Shown here: positions 51,835 through 61,948 of the stretch, one piece after another
How positions within the stretch are numbered: the first letter of the stretch is position 1
Layout: each line of letters starts with the position of its first letter
Source of the DNA: Hymenobacter sp. BRD67
Lineage (GTDB): Bacteria; Bacteroidota; Bacteroidia; Cytophagales; Hymenobacteraceae
Length of the DNA: 64,000 nt
Direction of reading: 5' to 3'
Assembly: GCF_013256425.1 (NCBI RefSeq)
Contig: NZ_CP053904.1
Location: forward strand, 2,108,001 to 2,172,000
The notes under the pieces: model-generated
The model's database searches: none
Seen by the model: only the letters and a program-made list of their open reading frames with translations
Told to the model about the DNA's origin: nothing
Translations under genes and position numbers: made by a program

Positions 51835-54133
51835 GCCTACCCGACGAAAGCCTGCTCGACAGTGCGATTACGCTGACCAACTGCGACCGCGAGCCTATTC
51901 ATATTCCGGGGGCCATTCAGCCCTACGGCTTTATGCTGTGCCTCGATGAGGTGACGCACCGCGTGGCCTACGCCAGCGAAAACACGCAAGTCCTGTTGGG
52001 TATTGCGCCCGAAGAGCTGCTGGGCGCGGGCCTGACCAGGCTGCTGGCCCCCGAGCCGCTCGCCGGGCTCACCCAGCGCTTCGGCACGCTGACCGAAACT
52101 AGGCAGCTGGTTGGCATTCGTCTTGAGGAGGTGGCCGGCCAGCCGTTTTTTAAGCTCATTCTGCACCGCTACGACCACCTGCTGTGGCTGGAATTTGAGC
52201 CCGTGGTGGAAACGTCTTCTGTTCCGCTCGACCTGGCATTTTTGAATACTGCCATGAGCCAGATGCTGGCGGCAGGCTCGGTAGCGGAGTTTTGCCAGCA
52301 TACCGTGACGCAGGTGCGCGCCCTTACGGGCTTCGACCGGGTTGCCATCTACCGCTTTGAGCCCGATGAGAGCGGCCAGATAATTGCCGAAGACCGGCAC
52401 CCCGACCTCGCCCCGTGGCTGGGGCTACACTACCCGGCTTCCGACATTCCGCAGCAGGCGCGGGCCATGTACCTCAAAAACTGGCTGCGCTTTATTCCGG
52501 ATGCCGCGTATGTGCCCGCGCGGCTGGTACCGCTGCGCCCGCCCCGCACCAGCCGCCCGCCCGACATGACCTACGCCGTGCTGCGGAGCGTGTCGCCGAT
52601 TCACCTCCAGTACCTTCACAACCTGGGCTCGGCGGCCACCATGACGATTTCGCTCATCCAGAACGGGCACCTCTGGGGCATGATAACCTGCCACCACCGC
52701 ACCCCCTGGCTGGTGAGCTACGAGCTGCGCGACCTGTGTGAGTTTATTGCCAAAACGTTTTCGGCTTTGCTCAGTGCCAAGCAGCAGCAAGACGACTACG
52801 CCTACCAGCTACGCATTCGGGAGCGGCAGGTACGCTTGTTTGAGCACGTGTCGAACACGTCCAATTTCGTGGAAGGCCTTTATCGGCAAGCCACTACGCT
52901 GCTGGATGTGTTTGACTGCGGCGGGGCTGCCGTGTGCTTCGATGGCGAAATAGTTACCGTTGGCACTACCCCTACCCGGCCGCAGATTCAGGGATTACTG
53001 GCCTGGCTGCAAGCCAACGTGACGGACGATGTGTTTCAGACCAGCTCGTACCCGGCGCTTAACCCGGACGGGCGGGCGTTTCGGGCAACGGCCAGCGGCT
53101 TCATTGCGGCCTCGCTGGCCGAGGCGCCCGGCAACTACCTGCTCTGGTTTCGGCCCGAAGTAGTGCAGACGGTAAACTGGGCCGGCCAGCACGAAAAGCC
53201 CCAGACCCTGGCCGATGGCCAGATTTTTTTGTCGCCGCGCCAGTCGTTCGAAGCCTGGAAGCAGTTGGTCGAAAACACGGCTGCTCCCTGGCAGCCCATC
53301 GAAATTCAGGCGGCCCAGGAAATCCGGCTGCATATCTCCGACGTGCGCCTGAAGGTTTTCAACGAGCTGCACGACCGCGCCCTGGCCCTGAGCCAGCTCA
53401 ATACCGAGCTCGAACGCAGCAACGACGAGCTCGATTCGTTTGCCTATGTGGCTTCCCACGACCTGAAGGAGCCCCTGCGCGGCATTCATAACTACTCGCT
53501 GTTCTTGCTCGAAGACTATGCCGATAAGCTCGACGCCGAGGGCACAGATAAGCTGCAGACGCTCGTGCGGCTTAGCCAGCGCATGGAAGGCCTGATTGAG
53601 GGCTTGCTGCAGCTTTCGCGGGCGGGCCGCCAGGAGCTGGTTATGACGGAGGTGAACATGAACGAGCTGGTGGCCGAGGTACTCGACCTGCTGCAGATTC
53701 GCTTCGAGCAGACCCATACCCACGTAACGGTAGAGGGTCCCTTACCCCGGTAATGGGCGATTGGGTGCGCTTACAGGAGCTGCTCAACAACTTACTCACC
53801 AATGCGATGAAGTATAGCGAACAGCCTATAAAGCCCATCATCATCGGGGTGGCGGCGGCTACTGCTATCGGGCCTGAGCGGCAGGTTGATTCAGCCAGCT
53901 TTCATGTCTTCTACGTACAAGACTTTGGCATTGGAATTGACCCCCGGCACCACGACAAAATATTTAAGCTATTCAAACGCCTGCATGCGCAGGACAAGTA
54001 TGGCGGGGGCACCGGGGCGGGCCTGGCCATCGCCAAAAAGATGGTTGAGAAGCATGGGGGCAGCCTTTGGCTTGAATCCGCGCCCGGCCAGGGGTCTACC
54101 TTCTACTTCTCGCTTCCCAAGCTCATGTCTTAA
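51831..54133 (+). CDS. bphP: Bacteriophytochrome histidine kinase (one frameshift)
   Basis: The start is GTG 51831, overlapping the heme oxygenase stop. Order: PAS with LTNCDREPIHIPGAIQPYG (Cys18, the biliverdin-linking Cys of bacterial phytochromes), GAF with VAIYRFEPDESGQI and the chromophore-pocket PASDIPQQARAMYLKN, PHY (~320-510), a coiled coil, HisKA with YVASHDLKEPLRGIHNYS (His543), and HATPase with LLNNLLTNAMKYSEQ, DFGIGIDPRHHDKIF and GGTGAGLAIAKKM. The frame breaks at 53745-53748: one more C gives PLPPVMGDWVRLQELL and joins the kinase to its ATPase domain. It senses red/far-red light and phosphorylates a regulator, likely the next gene. Confidence 0.9.
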
Positions 54134-54145
54134 CTGCAACCAGCC

Positions 54146-54592
54146 GTGAAAACTACCCTCCTAAAGCCCGTTCTTGTAGTAGAAGACAGCGCCGAAGATT
54201 TTACGGCCCTCGGCCGCGCATTTCGTAAAAGCTCGCTGCGAAACCCGGTGCTACGCTGCGAAGACGGCGACCAGGCGCTGCAGTACCTGCTGGGCTATGG
54301 CAGCGCTACGGGCTGGCCCGCCACCCTGCCGGCCATTGTGCTGCTCGACCTGAACCTGCCGGGCACCGATGGCCGGGCCGTGCTGGCGGCGCTGAAGCGC
54401 GATTCGCGCCTGCAGTCGATTCCGGTTATCATCCTTAGCACGTCGTCCAGCACGCGTGATATTGAGGATTGCTACCTGCTCGGGGCCAACAGCTACCTGA
54501 CCAAGCCCATTGAGTATACGGCGCTGGAAGAGAAAATTCGGTTGATGATTAACTACTGGCTGGGTACTTCCGAATTGCCCCGCTTAAATTAG
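54146..54592 (+). CDS. Single-domain response regulator (Rcp1-like)
   Basis: 148 residues from GTG 54146, 12 bases after the phytochrome stop. The receiver domain is complete: acidic pair in VVEDSAED, phospho-acceptor Asp68 in LLDLNLPGTDG, Thr/Ser in ILSTSSS and Lys in YLTKPIEY. There is no output domain. Such stand-alone receivers with the long GDQALQYLLG region are typical phytochrome partners (Rcp1 type) and pass phosphate or bind downstream proteins. Position and type make it the likely target of the kinase before it. Confidence 0.9.
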   Translation: MKTTLLKPVLVVEDSAEDFTALGRAFRKSSLRNPVLRCEDGDQALQYLLGYGSATGWPATLPAIVLLDLNLPGTDGRAVLAALKRDSRLQSIPVIILSTSSSTRDIEDCYLLGANSYLTKPIEYTALEEKIRLMINYWLGTSELPRLN

Positions 54593-54604
54593 GCATGCGG
54601 TTCG

Positions 54605-55809
54605 GTGAAGAAGATTCTCTTAATTGATGACAACGAGCACGACCGCCTGCTGTACAGGCGGTATCTGGGCAAGCAGCTGGGCACGAGCGGGTAGAAATCG
54701 GCGAAGCAGCTTCCGGGGAGGAAGCGGTGGCAGTGTTTAAGCAGCTGAATCCGGACTGCGTGCTGCTGGACTATAACCTGCCCGACACCGACGGCCTCGA
54801 CTTATTGCGGGAGCTGCAAAAGCTAGCGGCTGCTAATACACTGTGCGTGGTGATGATAACGGGCGGCGGCAACGAGCAGCTGGCCGTAAGCGCCCTCATG
54901 GCCGGGGCGCTCGACTACCTGGTGAAGCAGCAGTTTGACGCCGAGCTGCTGGGTAAAACCGTGCGCCACGCCATCGAAAAAAATGAGTGGCGGCAGTACC
55001 AGAGTCGCTACCACCACGAGCTACAGGGAGTCAATCAGCAGCTGCGCGAGTCGCTAGATGCGCTGGAAGAAACGCGCCGCGAAATCAGCGCAAAAAATGC
55101 GCTGCTTACGGCTGCCAATCAGCAGCTGGCCCGCACCAACGCCGACCTCGACAACTTTGTGTACGCGGCCTCCCACGACCTCAAGCAACCAGTTAACAAC
55201 CTGTACGGCTTGTTTGAGGAGCTGCGGCGCTCAGCCGATTTTCACGACCCGGCCGCCGCCAAGATGTGGCAGCTGGTCGACGATTCGCTCAGCGTGCTGG
55301 CTACTACTATTACCGACCTGGCTACCGTGGTGCAGGTAGAGCGCCAGCCGGCCGAGCTGCCCAAGGAGCCCGTGGCACTGGCCGACGTAGCGGCCGAAGT
55401 GCAGCAAACGCTGCACATTCAACTCCTGAACACTCACGCTGTTATCCAAACCGATTTTGCTGAGCTACCGCTAGTGGAGTACGTGCACAGCAACCTGCGC
55501 ACGATACTGCTCAACCTGGTTGGCAATGCGTTAAAGTACCGCCACCCCGCGCGCGTGCCACTGGTGCAGATACGCACCCGCTCGCTGGCTGGCTGCCCGG
55601 TGCTGGAAGTGCAGGACAATGGCCTGGGCATCGACCTTGACAAGCATGGCGCGGAGCTGTTTCAGCTTTTCCGGCGCTTTCACCCCGAGGCAGCAGCGGG
55701 CACCGGCGTAGGGCTGTTTCTGGTAAACCGCCTGGTTGTCATCCACGGTGGCCACATCGAAGTAGCCAGCGAGCCCGGTTGCGGCACTACATTCAGCGTG
55801 TTTTTATAG
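54605..55809 (+). CDS. Receiver-histidine kinase hybrid (one frameshift)
   Basis: GTG 54605 starts VKKILLIDDNEHDRLLYRRY. The frame breaks at 54689-54691, where one more G continues TSGVEIGEAASGEEAVAVF. Receiver: LLDYNLPDTDG with the acceptor Asp, MITGGGNE and YLVKQ, then a coiled coil (~130-175, RESLDALEETRREISAKNAL), HisKA YAASHDLKQPVNNLYGLF, and HATPase LLNLVGNALKYRHP, QDNGLGIDLDKH and GTGVGLFLVNRL. A soluble receiver-first kinase, probably receiving phosphate from the phytochrome relay and controlling its own kinase. Its target is unknown; no DNA-binding regulator is in the cluster. Confidence 0.85.
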
Positions 55810-55845
55810 TCAAGCTGCCGGGTTGCGGCAGCCACGCGCATCCTC

Positions 55846-56988
55846 ATGCTTTCTGAACCTACTTATTTAGCGGCCCGCATAGTTGCTCCGGCCCTGGCAG
55901 TGCATTTTGCCCAGCACTGGGCCGAGGTTGCCCGCCTGGGTTCCGGCATTCAGCCGGCTCCGCCAACGGCAACCCTGCTCGAAGCCCTTATCGACGTGGC
56001 ATTTTGGGCCAGCCTCCGGCGCGAGGAAGGGCGCCCGCCGCGCATTTCGCTGGCGCTGCTCGACCCTACTGCCGCCAGCCAGCCGCTACTGTTCAGCCAC
56101 CGGCTGCGCCTTACCCCTCAGGTACTTAGCAAGCTGGCGCCGGCAGTAGAGCACCCCGGCATTCACCTGGGAGTCGGCTACGACGAGGAGGGGCTGTATA
56201 TCTGGGGCACGGCCAGCCAGGTGCCGCCGGTGTGCTTTGTGCTGGAGGTAGTTGAGCCTGGGCTGCTGGTGGTAAAGCATCGCCGGGCCGACGGCTTCGG
56301 CAAGTTTAGCAATGTGGCCGTGTTGCGCGGCGACCAGATACGGATAGTTGACGAAGAAACCCAGGGGCTTGCCGATTATCCGACGCTGCAGGCCTCGCTG
56401 CCGGCCATACCATGCCGGGCCAGCGAGCCCGGCAGCGTTACAGTAGACGTGCTACTGGAGCTGGCCCGCGCCATGCGGGCGCACGGACGGGGCGGCCTGC
56501 TGCTTCTCGTGCCGCCTGGCTCCGCTGCCTGGCGCACCTCCATCGTGGCCCCGCTGGGCTACCCGCTAGCACCAGCCTATAATTCTATCGCGGCTCTGCT
56601 GGCCAGCCCCGACCGCACCCACCGCGACTGGCAGCAAAACCTGCTAGATGCCATTGAGATAGTGGGCGGCTTTACGGCCGTGGACGGGGCCACCGTACTC
56701 ACCCGACACTACGAGCTGCTGGCTTTCGGCGCTAAAGTAACGCGCCGCGCCGAAAGCACGCCCGTTGAGCAGTTGGTAGTAACCGAGCCCGTAATAGGTC
56801 GTAGCGCAGCGCTTGTGCACCCGGCCAAAAACGGGGGCACCCGTCACCTGGCCGCCGCCCAGTTTGTGCACGACCAACACGAAGCCGTAGCGCTGGTAGC
56901 CTCGCAGGATGGCAATTTTACCGTTTTTTCGTGGTCAGAAAACATGCAGCTGGTCCATGCGCACCGCATCGACGTGCTCCTACTCTGA
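55846..56988 (+). CDS. DAC-like (DACNV) domain protein, putative cyclic-dinucleotide enzyme or sensor
   Basis: 380 residues from ATG 55846, 36 bases after the hybrid kinase. The C-terminal ~100 residues resemble the diadenylate cyclase (DisA_N) fold: AVDGATVL (Asp280-Gly-Ala), then GGTRHLAAAQFVHDQHEAVA (Thr332-Arg-His) and LVASQDGNFTVFSW, in the order and spacing of DisA's DGA and RHR motifs. The third RHR residue is Leu here. The N-terminal ~180 residues are a separate alpha/beta domain (VCFVLEVVEPGLLVVKH), and IVAPLGYPLAP sits in the middle. No membrane segment or signal. It resembles the DACNV group I recall. Whether it makes, binds or has lost the nucleotide cannot be told. Confidence 0.65.
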   Translation: MLSEPTYLAARIVAPALAVHFAQHWAEVARLGSGIQPAPPTATLLEALIDVAFWASLRREEGRPPRISLALLDPTAASQPLLFSHRLRLTPQVLSKLAPAVEHPGIHLGVGYDEEGLYIWGTASQVPPVCFVLEVVEPGLLVVKHRRADGFGKFSNVAVLRGDQIRIVDEETQGLADYPTLQASLPAIPCRASEPGSVTVDVLLELARAMRAHGRGGLLLLVPPGSAAWRTSIVAPLGYPLAPAYNSIAALLASPDRTHRDWQQNLLDAIEIVGGFTAVDGATVLTRHYELLAFGAKVTRRAESTPVEQLVVTEPVIGRSAALVHPAKNGGTRHLAAAQFVHDQHEAVALVASQDGNFTVFSWSENMQLVHAHRIDVLLL

Positions 56989-57092
56989 TTCCTGCATTTT
57001 TACTCAAGCGCGAATGGCTCATTCGCCCTGCGTCGCCACCCGTCAGCTTTTTATAAGCGGCTAACAACCAGCTTACTTACTACGCAGCTACG

Positions 57093-57512
57093 CTAGCTCG
57101 ACTGCATCAGCAGCCAGCTGATGGCCGTTTCCTCCCTGTCGAACGAGCGGTAGCGCAGGGGCAGCTCCGGCGTACTGGTCGTAATATAGGATGTAGCCAG
57201 TCGGGTCAGCAGGTTGCTGGCCACTACCACTGCGCCAAAGCGATAGTGACTCTCCTTCACGGCATAGGGTAGCCACACTGTGCTTATCCACTGCTGCTCC
57301 TGAGGCGTGAAAGGCCGCATAGACAACTGATTTACTAATATCCGCTCCCAGCCGTAACGCTGCAAAGCGGCGGCGGCGGTTGTAAACATTGCGCAGGTTT
57401 CGCCAAACGTCCGGGCATGCGTGCTCCAGTTAAGACGCAAAAAGCCAGCCGGGTCGGCAATAACCTGCCCGGCCATATTATGAAGCAGCAGCGCTGAAGT
57501 AGGAGTTGACAC
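57093..57512 (-). CDS. Conserved-looking protein of unknown function
   Basis: 139 residues from ATG 57512. The pattern, alternating strands and helices (LLLHNMAGQVIADPAGFLRL, LQRYGWERILVNQLSMRPFT, QWISTVWLPYAVKES, RFGAVVVASNLLTRLA), suggests a small alpha/beta fold, loosely STAS-like, with no membrane segment. I do not recognise the family. It faces the light-sensing cluster and may or may not belong to it. The gap 57513-57755 before MutS2 shows no gene. Confidence 0.55.
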   Translation of the reverse strand: MSTPTSALLLHNMAGQVIADPAGFLRLNWSTHARTFGETCAMFTTAAAALQRYGWERILVNQLSMRPFTPQEQQWISTVWLPYAVKESHYRFGAVVVASNLLTRLATSYITTSTPELPLRYRSFDREETAISWLLMQSS

Positions 57513-57755
57513 GCAAGACAGTAATATGCCAGAACAAAATAATCAATCTGTTAGCAAAGAATACAAGTAAAAGCTGTTGCTTTATAAAGAATCTTTTTAG
57601 CAGGCCGGCAAATGAGGACGACCTGCCGGAAACCTACCTCAGCTTTACTTCTTGATTAGCTGTACCGATAGCAAGTTAAAAAATATATTTTTTACTATAT
57701 AATTACCTTGCAATGAACTCAAACCCCAGCTCTGCCTCCTTTCCAGCAGGAGCTA

Positions 57756-60194
57756 CTACTTGAGCACGGCCAGCGTTACGCCGTCGCCGCCACGGTCGGC
57801 GTGCTCATCGCCCACGCTGGCCACGGCGCGGGTCTGGCGCAGGTAGTCGCGGGCCACCTGGCGCAGGACGCCGTTGCCACGCCCGTGCAGAATTTTTATT
57901 TCCGGAATGCCAAACATCACCGCATCATCCACAAACGACATGAGCTTGGTGAGCGCGTCTTCGGCCCGCTCGCCGCGCAGGTCGAGCGTGGGGCTGAAGC
58001 CGGCCATGCGGCCGGTGAGGTCGAGGCTTTGGCCGCTGTAGTTGGCGGCCGCCGTCTTGCGGGCGGCTGCTTCGCGCTCCCGCACTTCAGTACGGCTCAG
58101 CTTTTCGAGCTGCGCTACTTTCACCAGCGTTTTCAGGCCACCGAAGAGCACTTCGGCGGTTTTTCCCTTCACGCTTACGACCTCGCCGTGGCCGTCCTGC
58201 CCCAGAATGGCCACGCGGTCGCCGGCTTGCAGCCCGCTAGCCTCGGCCAGCTCGCGGGTGGGCCGGGCTTTGGGCGGCTCTATTTGCAGCTCCTTGCGCA
58301 CGAAGGTGTCGAGCTTCTCGCGGGCCTGCTTGGTGGTTTCCTTGTCGGCCTGCGAGCGACGGATTTCGCCAATAGTAGCCTCAATCTGCTGATTGGTATC
58401 CTTGAGCAGCTTCTTGGCCTGCTGCTTGGCGTCGCGCAGGGTTTCGTTACGGGTTTCTTCGAGGTGCTGCTTGAGCTCCTGGTATTCCTGGGCGGCGCGC
58501 TTGAGGCGGCCTTGCTGCTTTTCGGTATCGCGCAGCTTGGTTTCGAGCTCGGTTTTATCTTTTTCGAGGCCTTCGAGCAGGCGGTCGTAGCGGATTTTGT
58601 CTTTCCCCACCAGCTGCGAGGCGCGCTCGACGAGCTGCCTGGGCAGGCCAATCTTACGGGCAATCTCGATGGCAAACGATGAGCCCGGCTTGCCGATTTC
58701 GAGGCGATAGAGCGGTTGCAGGCGCTCGGGGTCGTAGCGCATGGCCCCGTTTACTAGGCCTGGCGTGCGCTCGGCGAAGTTCTTGAGGTTAGTGTAGTGC
58801 GTCGTGATTACCCCAAAAGCGCGGGCCTGGTTGAGCTGCTCCAGCACGGCTTCGGCAATGGCGCCGCCCAGGCTGGGCTCGGTGCCGGTACCAAACTCGT
58901 CAATCAGCACCAGACTTTTTTTGTTAGCCACAGTCACGAACTGCTTCATGGCCAGCAGGTGCGACGAGTAAGTCGAAAGGTCATTTTCGAGGCTTTGCTC
59001 ATCGCCGATATCCAGCAGAATATCCTCAAACATGCCGGCTTCGGAATAGTCATCGCACGGAATAAGCAACCCGCACTGCAGCATGTACTGCACCAGCCCC
59101 ACCGTTTTGAGCGACACCGACTTGCCGCCCGCATTGGGGCCCGAGATAACGAGAATCCGCTTTTCGGGCGTCAGCTCAATGTCGAGCGGCACCACTTCGC
59201 GCTGCTCGGCGTCTTTGCCGGCCGCTTTGTTTTGCTCTTTAAAGGTGAGGGCCAGCACCGGGTGGCGCACGCCGCGCCAGCGCAGCAGCGGCCGGCTGCT
59301 CAGCTCGGGCAGCTGGGCGTCCAGCTCGCGGGCCAGCCGGGCTTTGGCCCGAATAAAATCGAGCAGCCCGAGGTAGCCATAGGCCTTGCGCAGGTCGGGC
59401 AGGTGGGGCCGCAGCTGGTCGGTGAGGCTGGTGAGAATGCGAATCAGCTCGCGCTGATAGGCATTTTCCAGGTCCTTGATATCGTTGTTCAGCTCAAATA
59501 CTTCGGAAGGCTCAATAAACACGGTCTGCCCCGAGGCCGACTCGTCGTGAATCAGGCCGCGCACCCGGCGCTTGTGCTCGGCTATCACAGGCAGCACCAG
59601 CCGCCCACCCCGAATGGTAGGCTCCGCATCGCCCGGAATCCAGCCTTCGCTTTTGGCGTGGCGCAGCACGCTGGCAATCTGCTTGCGCAGCTGGCCTTGG
59701 CGCTGAATCAGCTCCTGGCGCACCTGACGCAGCAGCGGCGAGGCATCGTCGCGCACCTGGCCCTCGTCGTCTACTACTTTATCCATGGCGGCCAGCAGGT
59801 TGCGGTCGGCCTGAATGCCGATGCCCAGCAGGCGCAGGTTGGGGTACAGGTTTTCGGGGGCGTGGGTGAAGAAAGTGAGCGCGGCCCGAATGGTGCGCAA
59901 GCTCATCTTCACCTCAAAAAACGCCGCTACGTCGAGGTAAGCGCCCGGCAGCGAGGCCCTCTTGAGGTGCACCGTCACGTCGTGGTAGTGCGCCCCCGGA
60001 AACTCTGAGCCGCCCGCCAGCAGCTGCCGAAACTCGTCGGTCTGGGCCAGCAGCTTGCTCAGCTGCTCGTGATTGGTAATAAACTGCATCTTGGCCACGT
60101 ACTGCCGGCCCAGGGCCGAGAGGCAGAGCTGCTCCAGCAGCTCGCGCAGGGTGGCGAAGCCGATTTTGGCTTCAAAGTTCTGGGGTACTAACAA
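57756..60194 (-). CDS. mutS2: Endonuclease MutS2
   Basis: 812 residues from TTG 60194. The MutS core and clamp (~1-300) lead to the ATPase: Walker A ISGPNAGGKSVSLKT, Walker B SLVLIDEFGTGTEPSLGG and THYTNLKNFAERTPG. A long coiled coil (~520-640) follows, then a KOW-like strand region (LQAGDRVAILGQDGHGEV) and the C-terminal Smr nuclease domain, LDLRGERAEDALTKL and IKILHGRGNGVLRQV. It lacks the mismatch-recognition domain, as in all MutS2. The family suppresses homologous recombination or rescues collided ribosomes. A -7 box TACCTTTG lies 35 bases upstream. Confidence 0.93.
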   Translation of the reverse strand: MLVPQNFEAKIGFATLRELLEQLCLSALGRQYVAKMQFITNHEQLSKLLAQTDEFRQLLAGGSEFPGAHYHDVTVHLKRASLPGAYLDVAAFFEVKMSLRTIRAALTFFTHAPENLYPNLRLLGIGIQADRNLLAAMDKVVDDEGQVRDDASPLLRQVRQELIQRQGQLRKQIASVLRHAKSEGWIPGDAEPTIRGGRLVLPVIAEHKRRVRGLIHDESASGQTVFIEPSEVFELNNDIKDLENAYQRELIRILTSLTDQLRPHLPDLRKAYGYLGLLDFIRAKARLARELDAQLPELSSRPLLRWRGVRHPVLALTFKEQNKAAGKDAEQREVVPLDIELTPEKRILVISGPNAGGKSVSLKTVGLVQYMLQCGLLIPCDDYSEAGMFEDILLDIGDEQSLENDLSTYSSHLLAMKQFVTVANKKSLVLIDEFGTGTEPSLGGAIAEAVLEQLNQARAFGVITTHYTNLKNFAERTPGLVNGAMRYDPERLQPLYRLEIGKPGSSFAIEIARKIGLPRQLVERASQLVGKDKIRYDRLLEGLEKDKTELETKLRDTEKQQGRLKRAAQEYQELKQHLEETRNETLRDAKQQAKKLLKDTNQQIEATIGEIRRSQADKETTKQAREKLDTFVRKELQIEPPKARPTRELAEASGLQAGDRVAILGQDGHGEVVSVKGKTAEVLFGGLKTLVKVAQLEKLSRTEVREREAAARKTAAANYSGQSLDLTGRMAGFSPTLDLRGERAEDALTKLMSFVDDAVMFGIPEIKILHGRGNGVLRQVARDYLRQTRAVASVGDEHADRGGDGVTLAVLK

Positions 60195-60229
60195 ATCGAC
60201 TACGGGCGGGGAATCTGACTAACTGGCCG

Positions 60230-60237
60230 CAAAGGTA
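60230..60237 (-). promoter_or_regulatory. -7 box (TACCTTTG) of mutS2
   Basis: Exact TAnnTTTG match on the minus strand, 35 bases before the TTG start at 60194. Confidence 0.5.
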
Positions 60238-60384
60238 AAACAGTAATGAGGGCGGGAAGATTCGCTAGAATTTTCCTTGTTACGTTACTTTTGACATTGT
60301 TTAAAAAACAAAAATGAGCAAATAAATATATTAATATATAATAAATTTACATTAAAACAGCTATCCCAGCGTTCTGGCCCAGCT

Positions 60385-60957
60385 CTACCCGTTGCAACTC
60401 CTCAGCGCTAACAGTAGCAGTAGAACGGCGATTCCTACTAAACCTACTTTGACGATAACTATTTCTAAAGAATTACTACGCTGGATAATGGGGGTTGGGT
60501 GTGATTCATTATAAGTAGTAACAGCCTGTGCAACAGCACGCACCAGCTTAAAATATTCTTCAATGCTTCCCTGCGTCGTGTTGACAGCCAGCACTATTTT
60601 TCGCCCTGAATAAAGCCATAACCGCAATTCGCGTCCGCCATTCAACATGGCATCTTTATACGAAACCACTTCGGCCCACTCTACTGAGAAGCTTTTGTTG
60701 GCAGCCACATATTGCACTCTTATACCGCCCTCAGTTAGGAATACCTGTGCCGCTCAACAAGTTAAACGCTCAAGACCGTATACGCAACCGAACAACACAG
60801 GCGCTCCCAGCAACATAGCTCCCCACTCACCACCAGCCTGATGCAACAGCAGGTCCCAGCCAGCCATAATGCCAGCTAACACAGCTAGCATCATCGGAAC
60901 TACCAGCCAGCCGAACAGCCAACGATTCCAGAGGGTGATATCAAATTGCTCGTTCAT
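60385..60957 (-). pseudogene. Membrane protein with PH-like domain, split by an in-frame TGA
   Basis: From ATG 60957 the frame reads MNEQFDITLWNRWLFGWLVV with two membrane helices (WLFGWLVVPMMLAVLAGIMA; GAMLLGAPVLFGCVYGL), then GLERLTC, TGA (60754-60756), and continues in the same frame as AAQVFLTEGGIRVQYVAANK, SFSVEWAEVVSYKDAM, RELRLWLYSGRKIVLAV, a bacterial PH-like domain, and a last helix VKVGLVGIAVLLLLLALRSC. Both halves make one sensible protein of ~190 residues, so the TGA is a nonsense change or a base-call error. If real, the second half could start at GTG 60717. Function unknown. Confidence 0.6.
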
Positions 60958-61105
60958 ATAAACTACTTCATTGCCTGTTGCCTTTCATTCATTACAGCGA
61001 GTCCAGGCGCAACACTGGCATACCCAGGCGGATAATTCAAGTCCTTTCCTGTTTTTGAGCACGAAGTGCTATGGAGTCACTGCCGGGCTGTGTAGCGCAC
61101 TACTC

Positions 61106-61864
61106 CTACCCTACTCCCTCCCCAAACAGCGCAAAATCGTACTTCACCGGGTCGTTGGGGTCGAGCAGGCGCAGGTTAGCGGTCAGCTCCTCGGCGGCTT
61201 GCCAGTCTACTTTATCGCGCTTCAGCAAGCCCAGCATTCGCGCCTGGCGCTCGACGTGCACGTCGATGGGGCAGATTAGCTCGCTGGGCGAGATGCGCCT
61301 CCAGCGGCCGAAATCGACGCCCTTCTCGTCGTGGCGCACCAGCCAGCGCAGGTACATATTGAGGCGCTTGCAGGCCGAGTTGCGGGCGGGCGTGGCCACG
61401 TGCTTGCGGGTGCGGGCCGGCGCATCGGGCAGGCTAAAAAACAGGTCGTGGAAGTTTATCAGCCGCTCGCGCATGGTAGTGCCGTGCAAAAAGGCATCTT
61501 CCAGCGAAGTATGGCTTTCGTAAAACCAGCGCAGCCAGTGCACGAAGTAGAGCAGGTCGGTATCGCAGAAGGTACGGTGGCAGAAGCCGAGCAGCTTTTT
61601 CAGGTCTTCGTCGTGGTGCTGGGTAATGAACTGATAGGGCGCATTGTCCATGCGCTGTAACAGCTCGGCCGTTTTTTTGAGAATAGTCGGGCGTTGGCCC
61701 CAGGCCAGCAGCGCGGCGAAGAGGCCGCTGATTTCCACGTCCTGCAAGCGCGTGAAGCGATGCGGAATGCTAATAGGGTCTTTCAGCAGAAAGGCGGGCT
61801 GGTTGTAGCGGTCGGCCCGCTCGTCGAGCAAGGCGCGCAGCTCTTCCAGGTTTAGCGTAGGCAT
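61106..61864 (-). CDS. TIGR02757 (DUF2400) family protein
   Basis: ATG 61864 (MPTLNLEELRALLDERADRY); 252 residues. Conserved stretches: DPISIPHRFTRLQDVEISGL, FAALLAWGQRPTILKK, CHRTFCDTDLLYFVHWLRWF, CKRLNMYLRWLVR, GVDFGRWRRISPSELICPID and VHVERQARMLGLL. These define TIGR02757, present in Bacteroidota and some Proteobacteria; the fold may relate to HhH base-excision glycosylases, but no activity is known. No signal or membrane segment. Confidence 0.88.
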   Translation of the reverse strand: MPTLNLEELRALLDERADRYNQPAFLLKDPISIPHRFTRLQDVEISGLFAALLAWGQRPTILKKTAELLQRMDNAPYQFITQHHDEDLKKLLGFCHRTFCDTDLLYFVHWLRWFYESHTSLEDAFLHGTTMRERLINFHDLFFSLPDAPARTRKHVATPARNSACKRLNMYLRWLVRHDEKGVDFGRWRRISPSELICPIDVHVERQARMLGLLKRDKVDWQAAEELTANLRLLDPNDPVKYDFALFGEGVG

Positions 61865-61888
61865 TTTTCGTGCGGAAGAATGAAATAA

Positions 61889-61926
61889 AACGTCCTGCGA
61901 AACTTGCAAAAGCTCCGCAGGACGTT
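61889..61926 (-). terminator. Terminator after the LysM gene
   Basis: On the minus strand AACGTCCTGCG and CGCAGGACGTT pair around a 16-base loop, followed by TTATTT. It separates the LysM/RlpA-like gene from the TIGR02757 gene. Confidence 0.65.
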
Positions 61927-61948
61927 CTACATAAAAGGAGATTCAGCC

